In this document: in pieces, positions 18,273 to 25,883 of the stretch
How the letters are laid out: every line of letters begins with the position of its first letter
Position numbering within the stretch: the stretch's first letter is position 1
Source of the DNA: Funneliformis mosseae
Taxonomy: Eukaryota > Glomeromycota > Glomeromycetes > Glomerales > Glomeraceae
Assembly (NCBI GenBank): GCA_910592005.1
Contig: CAJVPP010000815.1
Coordinates: forward strand, 1-25,883
Direction: 5' to 3'
Length of the DNA: 25,883 nt
Program-made: the position numbers and the translations under genes
Notes under the pieces: generated by a model
Told to the model about the DNA's origin: nothing
Databases searched by the model: none
What the model saw: the letters and a program-made list of their open reading frames with translations, nothing else

Positions 18273-20780
18273 TCAAAGGTTCCATCTATCACAATTTATC
18301 GGCTCTCTCTTTTTTATTTGTGTAAATATCGCCTATAATTATATTAAAGACTCGTTGATAAAATTAAAAACATTACCGAAAAAAAAAATTAAGAAATAAA
18401 CATACCTTTGCAATACTTGTTATTTTTTCGTGCTCGTTATGTTTTATGAGATTGTTATCGGCGTATTTTAATGCTTCATGTAACAAATTATCAAGTATCG
18501 GCAATACCACTAAAAAAAAAAACAGAATTAATCATTACAGTTACTGGTTTAACCAATGAAAATATGTAACTCTTACTAGGCTCTTGCGAATGTTTGAGAA
18601 AGGGATCTGTTAATAATTGCGGAACAGTAAAACGTGCTTTCGGGTTTCTCTCGAGGCATCCTTTCATTATACGAATCAAATTTTCATCAATCGCCTTATC
18701 ATTTTGGTTATTTGTAGTGGTTGAAAATGAAATTATATAATTTTCATCAAGTATGGCCTGGTATTTTTTGGTCATATTCAAATGAGAGAACGGTGTGTGA
18801 CCATAAACCATCTGATAAAGAATACATCCAAGTGACCAAACATCACTTGGTCGGCCTTGCTATAAATGCTATTATTAATAATTTATCGAATATAATGCAG
18901 TACTACCTTTAAAAAAAGGAAATAAACAAAAATATCTTACTTTCAGGCATTTTTTCCCATTTTTGCCCGTTTCTAAGTCACTCGTGTCGTTGAGGGCTTC
19001 CGGCGACATATAATTAATCGTGCCTACCTAAAAGTCAAAATATAACAATTTCAGTAATTAAGTGAAACAAAAAATCCCTTTTAAGGTAATAAAATTCTCA
19101 TACATGATGTTCTCGATGAATATTGGTCGTGCCGTTTGGTATTGCTTTCGCAATACCAAAATCGATAAGTTTTAACGTCCCGTTTATTATTATGAAGTTG
19201 GCAGGTTTTAAATCTGTGTGCACGATGTTTTCTAGTTGTATCGCGTACACGGCCTTTAACATCTAATAATTATTTATTGTCATAATTTAAGTATCTTCGC
19301 ATTTATAATATTGACATATATCATTTTATTTTACCTGTTCCCAATAAAATCGGATATCATCTAAATTTATTGGTTCTCCATTTTGAGAATATAAATAGTG
19401 AGCTAAATCTTGTTCCCCACATTCCAACAACTTGAAGGATAATAAATAAGAATGAGCGGAAAATTTATCTCTAATTATTAAAATAAATGATGCTTGAAAT
19501 TACCATTAATAAATATCCCCGTTCTTCGTTTACTTCCGCATCATACAATTTTATTATACCGTCTCTTCCGGATAAACGTTTTAATAAAGATACTTCGTTA
19601 ATGTATCCAGATATTATATTATCATCAACTCTGTCTAAAGTGACTTTTTTCATGGCGTAAACTTGACCGTTTGAATCAGTCACCTTATAAACTTTGCTAC
19701 TACCTCCGCGACCAAGTACCGCGTAACGTTTATATGGTTTTCCATTGAGCTATTAAATTTTTTATTTAAAGATTGTTTTTATAAAAGAAATCGGAATCTC
19801 AAAAAAAAAAAAATTGTTTACCATCATGATGTCTTTGTGCGCATTTACATTTTGTATAATAGGCTCAGCCTTGGAAGTTTCTGGCGAATGACCCTTCATA
19901 TATAAGTCACTTTGTAATTTAGCTTCTTGATGACCTACTTTCAACGAATGTTGTAAATTTGATTTTTCATCATTAATTGATCTTGTAGGTTTGAGATATG
20001 TATATGGTTTAATATGGTTATCTTCCTTTGATAATAAAGCATCATGCTCTTTACTGTCTACAACATTTATGTAAAGGTAAACTTTTAGAAATTAACTTCA
20101 AATGAAAAACGTTAAATTTCGTAATAAAGCATTACCTGAAATCTTGCGACGGCTAGGTTGATCGGAAGGTTCTTTCGGTTCCTCTTCTTCCGGAACTGGC
20201 TCTGTTTGTATCTTTTTTACCCGTTGTGGTGGGCCTACTCAGGATTGATTTTTTAAATGTTAAAACCGTTGTCCAATATATCCATAATCATAAAGGGTAA
20301 TTCCTTACCAAGGTTACGCGCAGTAGTTATCGTTCTTCTTCTTCTTCTCACAGTTGAACCATTATTCTGCAACCTTATCAACAATTTGAACGTGAAACAG
20401 ATGATGTAAGAAGTTGAATATGTCAATATAAGCAATTAAATGATTCACTTACCTATCAGTGACTGCTGGGGTTGATAAGCCATATCGAGCTGCTGCATTA
20501 TCAATATGATTATTCACACACGAAAAGGACATATTTAACTCTTGAGGACGAGTTGTTACTGGTGTTTCTAAACCCTGTAATAAAATAAGCTTAAATTGTA
20601 TATTTGATGTTTGACACGCTTCTTTATTCATAATATTACCTTGTTTGCATTCCTCGCTGGACTTTCGCCATGTCTATGGGCCAAATTTGTAAGGTTTGCA
20701 AACGGGCCAAAGGGACTCGAGTTAATCGGACCTTTCAATACCGTATCTACAGTTGCTTTTCTTGTTTTCGGTTCATCCAT
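18273..20780 (-). CDS. MPS1: Mps1/TTK-type spindle checkpoint kinase, 12 exons, 566 aa
   Basis: Dual-specificity kinase acting at kinetochores in the spindle assembly checkpoint and, in yeast, in spindle-pole duplication. Minus-strand exons: 20640-20780, 20453-20574, 20309-20373, 20136-20237, 19822-20057, 19504-19749, 19335-19430, 19104-19262, 18941-19027, 18577-18859, 18406-18509, 18273-18332 (1701 nt). About 222 N-terminal residues are low-complexity and lack a TPR. The kinase domain begins near 227: [15 protein letters not shown], Lys256 in [23 protein letters not shown] (Asp353; Mps1 enzymes have HSD/HTD in place of HRD), [10 protein letters not shown] (Asp370), [39 protein letters not shown], HxDLKPANF and NYMxPEA mark the Mps1 family. 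The last exon is the weakest part: it depends on a perfect GTATGT donor and a TATAG acceptor. Without that splice the frame ends at 18373 with [10 protein letters not shown]. Confidence 0.92.
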
Positions 20781-21017
20781 TTAAATTGAGACTAGTTGTA
20801 ATAAACGGTTCTTGATTCAAGGAAATAAAGAAAAATTCGAAAATAAACGTCTCGTTAAATATACGCGACGAAAATAATGTTCAATATTTATGCACGTGAT
20901 TTACTTCATTGTTATTGGTTGAATTTGGAGCATCACTTTTTTTTTTTTTATCGATAACAAATCAGAAATCAGAAAAAAAAATTTTTTTCATCTTTTTTTA
21001 AAATATTATTTAAAAAT
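20781..21017. promoter_or_regulatory. Divergent promoter of MPS1 and NOP7/PES1
   Basis: The two ATGs face away from each other over 237 bp. Visible elements are an MCB-like ACGCGA (20863-20868), an E-box CACGTG followed by A (20893-20898), an inverted CCAAT box ATTGG (20914-20918), and a T-run followed by TATCGATA (about 20938-20957). E-box plus CCAAT is a common arrangement in fungal growth-related promoters; ACGCG words are the MBF site in yeast. Their use here is inferred. Confidence 0.55.
20893..20898. promoter_or_regulatory. E-box CACGTG in the MPS1/NOP7 promoter
   Basis: A palindromic CACGTG flanked by GA on one side matches the Cbf1/Pho4/USF-type basic helix-loop-helix site. It lies 113 bp from the MPS1 ATG and about 120 bp from the NOP7 ATG, so it could serve both genes. 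Confidence 0.45.
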
Positions 21018-23519
21018 ATGGGGAAATTAAAGCAAAAAGGAAAAGCTGGGGCAGCTACAAATTACATCAATCGAAATCAAGCTTTAAAAAAGTTACAAGT
21101 TTCACTTGCGGATTTTAGGTACACCCATACTGTATTTTGAATTTATCATTTGCTAATACGGAAAATTTTATTGACTAGTTCTATTTTTTACTTAAGACGT
21201 TTATGTATTCTTAAAGGCATTTATCCTAGAGAACCGAAAAATAAGAAAAAAGCCAATAAAGGTTCTACAGCTCCAACAACTTTTTATTATACAAAAGATA
21301 TTCAATACCTCGCTCATGAGCCAGTCCTACAAAAATTCAGGGAACATAAAATATTTTTAAGAAAATTAACTAAAGCCTTAAGTAAAAGAGAATTAAGTAT
21401 TGCGAAAAATTTAGAGAAAAATAGACCAGTTTATAAATTGGATCATATCCTTAAAGAAAGGTAACCACGAGTAGTAAATTGTAATTTTTTTCGTCAATTT
21501 ATTAAAAAGTTTTAAATGAATGAATTAATTAATTACTTTCTCGTTTTCATTAAACAAGATATCCTACTTTCACTGATGCTTTAAGAGATCTTGATGATGC
21601 ATTGTGTATGCTGTTCTTATTTTCTACATTTCCTGCAACAGATAAAATAAACTCGGAGACAGTTACAAATTGTCAAAGATTATGTGCTGAATTTCAACAT
21701 TATATCATTAAAACTAAAAGTTTACGTAAAGTTTTCTTGTCAATTAAAGGAATTTATTATCAAGCAGAAGTTAAAGGTCAAATAATAAATTGGTTAGCTC
21801 CTTATCAATTTAGTCAACAGGTAAATTACTAAAGATATTAATGTTAATCATTGTGTTATTCTGACTTAATTCTTTTAATTTATAGGTTCCTGATGATGTT
21901 GACTTTCGTGTTATGTTAACTTTCTTGGAATTTTATCAAACCCTTCTTGGTTTTGTAAATTTCAAATTGTATTCCGATGTAAATCTCGTTTATCCACCAA
22001 AATTAGACACATCTAAAGATGAAGGTGCAGCTGGATTAGGTGCTCTTATTATTGAGACTACCAATAGCCTTGCAACTTTATCTACTAGTTCACATAATAA
22101 CGAGGATATAAATAATAACGATACTATTAAAGAAGAGATGGTAGTTCTTTTTTAAAAGTTATTTGACGACTTTTAAATGTTTCGCTAATATTAAGAATTT
22201 ATTATTCACAGGTTCGCAAGCTGGAATCTGAAAAACGTCTAAAGACATTATCGAAAAAACTTGCAACTATTAAAGATCAAGGGAATACAACATCAGAAAT
22301 ACAACCTGATACTACGAAAGAACCTGAAGTAATTAGTAACGAGGAAATAATTGATGAATTTACATCATCAGATTCAAAATATCAACAAGATGTCTCATCA
22401 AAAACATATACGTATAGTGATATACAAAATGCTTCGATTGCATTAACAGAATTTGAAAATTTATTTTCTAATTGCATTTTTTATTTATCTCGTGAAGTTC
22501 CAAGATATTCTTTAGAATTTATTATTCGTACTTTTGGTGGTCAAGTTGGTTGGGACGAAACTTGTGGTGTTGGATCACCATTCAATGAAAGTGATGATCG
22601 CATCACACATCACGTTATTGACCGCCCTACTTCAGGTCATAGATTTTTATCACGTGCTTATATTCAACCACAATGGGTTTATGATTGTGTTAATGCTAGA
22701 AAATTATTAAAAATTGAACCATATCAACCTGGAAAGACTTTACCTCCTCATTTATCGCCCTTTGTTGAACATAAGGAGGGTGATTATATACCTGAGTTTG
22801 AAGGTGATATGGAGGAAAAGGAATTGAGAAATGAACAAGAAATAAAGAAAGATACTTCAAACGAAGAAAGTGATAACGATGACAAAAATGATAGTGAAGA
22901 TGATGACAGCGATGAAAATGAGGATGAGGATCCTGAACCTGAATCGTGTTCTTCTCATGATAAGAAAGCAATTATTCCTCTAATCACATCTGATGAGGTA
23001 AAAAAAAAATATTTTTTATCACTATTCTTCATTCGTCTTTTTATAATAATTAATATTGACCACCTTTAAATTTCCCCACTCCTTAAGCCTTATAATGAAG
23101 ATATAATTCATCAAATGGAACTCGAAGCCGAAGCAACAGGAATATCATTTTCTATGTATCAAGAAAAACAAGATCAACTTGCTAAAAATCAGAAAATTCA
23201 AAACACTAATAATACTAAAGTTCAACAGCCTTCTATTCAAACTATAACTGGTAAAAAACGTGCAGCCAAAGAAATTGAAGAAAAAGAAGTTAAAGAATTG
23301 GCCAAAATAATGATGACAAAGAAACAAAAAACTCTATACAATAAAATCCAATATGGCAAGAAAAAACGTCAGGAAAAAGTTGAAAATCTACAACGTAAAA
23401 AACAAGAAATTATTTCTCAACAGAAGAAAAGACCAGCTACCTCTAATAAAAATGATAGTAATAATAATATTAATAATAATAATAATATTAATTCCAATAA
23501 GAAACGACGAAACAAATAA
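21018..23519 (+). CDS. NOP7: Pescadillo homolog (ribosome biogenesis factor), 6 exons, 699 aa
   Basis: Nucleolar protein that, with Erb1/Bop1 and Ytm1/WDR12, forms the PeBoW complex for 27S pre-rRNA processing and 60S subunit assembly. Exons: 21018-21118, 21197-21460, 21559-21820, 21886-22140, 22212-22997, 23088-23519 (2100 nt, phases agree). Residues 1-290 are the Pescadillo domain ([61 protein letters not shown]). A BRCT domain spans about 375-475 ([40 protein letters not shown]). An Asp/Glu-rich stretch follows (about 515-550), then a Lys-rich C-terminus with [20 protein letters not shown] and a poly-Asn run. At 699 residues it is about 100 longer than yeast and human forms, the excess lying in the linker, acidic and Asn/Lys tail segments. 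It is divergent from MPS1. Confidence 0.95.
23457..23500 (+). repeat. AAT trinucleotide repeat coding poly-Asn in NOP7
   Basis: Imperfect AAT/ATT triplets give an Asn/Ile run just before the basic KKRRNK end of Pescadillo. Such runs are slippage-prone and likely vary in length among strains. Confidence 0.7.
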
Positions 23520-23960
23520 GGGAAAAAATTAGATAGCTTAAGTGAAATTTCTTTTTTTTTTTTTGTATATATGTTAATTAGCATACATCTTGATTAAAAT
23601 AGAAATACATTTTTGCGGAGCATATTTTAACTACAAGTAATGATTCGTTCATACATTTTTAAAAGTGATAGCTATATGAAATTTGGTCATAAAATTTTCT
23701 AATATAAAATAATGAAAAAAGGTAAAAGAAAGGAAAATAATGCATAAATATAATGTCTCATCAAATCCCAAATATTTTGAGATTGTTTATTATATCCATC
23801 CTGATATTATTTGAACACCTGAACAAATATATTATCCCGTCTGTTATCAATTAAATTTACTTAAAATTATCTATTATTGTAGAAAATAGATCTACAAACT
23901 AATAAGGATAGTAAAAATATATATATACAAATATTATTATATAAAACGCATATGAAATGA
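23520..23960. other. Convergent intergenic region between NOP7 and the LIM-binding gene
   Basis: This is AT-rich with a T-run at about 23550-23564 and no coding frame of note. It must contain the 3' ends of both flanking genes. A pure AT run (about 23918-23929) is present. Confidence 0.5.
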
Positions 23961-25780
23961 TTACGCGTTCTTTCTCGGAGAGGTCTTAAGTGTTGTTGAC
24001 CTACGTTTTTTACTTGCCGCTGACCCGTTATCATTGCCTCTTTTAAGACTTAGATCTATTAAAATGAAATTTTTGAATAACGATAGTTAAAATTATAAAA
24101 GTCACAATCAATTATAGCTTACCACTTAGGGCCGGAGATTTTTTTGAAAGTTTTTGGATAGGGGAACCCATTATAATTCCATTAGGGTTAGTTACCAGAG
24201 GTGAAGGAGTTAGTGTAGGTGTTGGAGTGGGTGTAGGATTAGGTGTAGGATTCGCAGTTGGTGTTGGGGCTGATGCCTGTAAATCATTTGCATTGGGTGT
24301 TGGCGGGGCACCAGTATATTCATGTTTAATGTTTTTAAGTCCATTTAGCTGTGGATTTGATATCCTGTGGTTTGGGTTTGGATTTGGATTATTAGAAATT
24401 GTAGGTGTAATATTCATGGTTTGAGATGAAGCTGACATCATCCCTAATGTCTCTAAAAAAATATGTGTGTGTGAATATATATATCAAGATACATATTAAC
24501 TTATATATATAAACTTAAATGCAGGTTGGTTCCATTACAAGAAATTTATAATTACGTAGTGGTCCAAGTTGTGGATTGAATATAGCATTTCTCATGACTT
24601 CGTGCATGTTATCAACAACCTCTGCGATCTGTTCAAATCATAATAAGTATTTAAGATATATAAAAGGATTAACAAAATAGTATGAAAAAATGCTAACATC
24701 TAGGCATCGCATTGTCTTAAATGGTATTCCATATTCATTTACAGTCGCTTCTTTTGATATTTGATGATGTCGTGGCACATATTCGGTAAACTTTGAAGTT
24801 TCAAATTCATAACTCGTCATTTTTTGCATATTGTTAAATATGACCGTTAAACGACCGGATGCCGCAACCTAGATTATAAAATATTAAATAAATAATAAAT
24901 CCTACTGAAAGCAACGAGTTTAATTGTTACATAACTTTTTACCTGAACTCCATTTCTAAAATGGTATACTATAGAAGCAGATGTGCAATCTATTATGGTT
25001 TGAATACCATTTAAATTACCAATTGGACCAATTGTTTCCTTTGGATTTCCAAGGATAATTTGTATCTTTTCTATTCCAGATTCAAAAAATGTAAGATAGA
25101 ATCTTGGAATAACATGATATTTGAGTTCTATTCAACCAATAGGAAAAGGTTGTATAAAGATATTAACAAAATTAAAGACTAAATACAATATAAAAAACCT
25201 ATACCATATTTCTTTTTATCATTATTCTTTATATTATGTAATGTATATTTCATTGTAATTTCCTCAGTAAAGTACTCGTGTGCTAAAGTTTTCCAGAATT
25301 GGATATCCCTTGGACTCTAATTCGATTAATTTAAAATGATTAGTAAATGACAAAATAGATCTATGATTAACAATTCAATCTAAAACGTACTTGCGGATTA
25401 TCACATCCTAAAAATTCTGCAAAAGTTAATAGTCTTACAATGCAAGAGAGTCTAAATCAATGTAAAAATGTTTCATTCCCGATGTAATTAGCGCATTAGT
25501 TCATTATTCAATAAATCATTCCATGTTAATAATAACTTAATATGAATTACTTGGGTGGTATCCGCATTGGAATAACGTTTCTTGGGTTATTTGACAATAT
25601 CATATTCGGTACATATGAATTTGCGTTTATATTATGGTGAACTCCTGGTACATATCCATTTGGTGTCATGGTAAAGTGTGGTCTTGTAGGTGGTAATCTT
25701 GAGCCATTTGGAATGCTGTAAACCAAGGGACCCACTCGTATCCCTCCCGGCATAAAACCAGTCGGATTATAATTCGCCAT
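23961..25780 (-). CDS. LIM-domain-binding family transcriptional co-regulator (Mfg1/PtaB-like), 8 exons, 418 aa
   Basis: Likely nuclear co-regulator. In fungi these proteins (yeast/Candida Mfg1, Aspergillus PtaB) work with Flo8/SomA-type DNA-binding proteins in filamentation, adhesion and development. Minus-strand exons: 25551-25780, 25391-25451, 25205-25316, 24943-25127, 24698-24868, 24556-24628, 24123-24452, 23961-24055 (1257 nt, phases agree). The N-terminal 76 residues are Pro/Asn-rich. The LIM-bind core spans about 78-260: RLLTFAEFLGCDN, FWKTLAHEYF, TMKYTLH, YHVIPRFYLTFFESGIEKIQ, DCTSASIVYHFRNGVQ, SGRLTVIFNN. A Thr-Pro repeat region (about 338-360) and a basic end (SKKRRSTTLKTSPRKN), a probable nuclear signal, follow. 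IKHE at 319-322 fits a SUMO-site consensus. The ATG at 25780 is the first Met; the frame upstream to 25801 has none. Intron 5 uses a GTTAGC donor. Confidence 0.85.
24200..24275 (-). repeat. Thr-Pro coding minisatellite in the LIM-binding gene
   Basis: On the + strand GTGTAGGTGTTGGAGTGGGTGT-like units recur about every 6-12 bp; on the coding strand they spell alternating Thr-Pro. The opposite strand gives an open Gly-Val shadow frame (24227-24424) that I do not regard as a gene. Confidence 0.7.
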
Positions 25781-25883
25781 TAATATACAATTTTGGTGCA
25801 ATAGATCTCAAATGTTAATTTTTTATAAAAAAAAAAACAAATAAAAAGAAATGTGATTTATTATTAAAAATTGACCAATTAAT
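25781..25883 (-). promoter_or_regulatory. 5' region of the LIM-binding gene, cut by the window edge
   Basis: About 100 bp upstream of the ATG lie in the window. They are AT-rich with an A-run at about 25829-25840 and no clear TATA or CCAAT element. Confidence 0.4.

Noticed and set aside
24227..24424. Gly/Val-rich + strand frame
   Set aside because: It is the complement of the Thr-Pro coding repeat of the LIM-binding gene.
25781..25801. Upstream extension of the LIM-binding protein to 25801
   Set aside because: The codon at 25801-25799 is TTG, not ATG. The first ATG is at 25780 and gives a natural N-terminus.

Overview
The window looks like nuclear DNA of an AT-rich, intron-rich filamentous fungus. 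Rhizophagus (Glomeromycotina) or a close relative is my best guess. This rests on short GT-AG introns (mostly 60-120 bp), Opisthokont-fungal gene families (importin alpha, DJ-1, Ste20/fray-type kinase, Rog1-type lipase, Mps1, Pescadillo, fungal LIM-binding protein), and a MULE plus Tc1/mariner repeat landscape of the style known from arbuscular mycorrhizal fungi. The species assignment is inference; the gene families are read directly.

Layout. Positions 1-7.2 kb are a transposon graveyard with no intact gene. A decayed MULE-type transposase pseudogene (+ strand) runs from about 0.66 to 5.65 kb. It is interrupted by a short internally deleted Tc1/mariner copy (862-1457) and by a second, near full-length Tc1/mariner copy (2237-4377). 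That second copy is itself split by a 615-bp pogo-like MITE (3551-4165). Removing each Tc1 copy and one TA rejoins the MULE reading frame exactly. From about 7.2 kb on, the DNA is gene-dense.

The genes are: importin alpha (8152-10337, -, 6 exons), divergent from DJ-1/PARK7 (10646-11556, +, 5 exons); a SPAK/OSR1/fray-like Ste20 kinase (11928-15704, +, 12 exons) with a tail carrying four RFxV motifs and a coiled coil; an intronless Rog1-type DUF676 lipase (16325-18121, +); an Mps1/TTK checkpoint kinase (18273-20780, -, 12 exons), divergent from Pescadillo/NOP7 (21018-23519, +, 6 exons); and a LIM-domain-binding co-regulator of the Mfg1/PtaB type (23961-25780, -, 8 exons). Every exon chain was assembled by hand from splice sites, with reading phase checked across all junctions.

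The genes are housekeeping and regulatory and do not form one pathway. Two share compact divergent promoters with a partner (importin alpha/DJ-1 and MPS1/NOP7). The most interesting signals are the RFxV docking-motif array inside the kinase that belongs to the RFxV-reader family, a retained-intron stop that would remove that kinase's coiled coil, a GC-AG intron in its catalytic-loop Arg codon, and the datable three-layer transposon nest. I did not find a clearly new defence, mobile or biosynthetic system.
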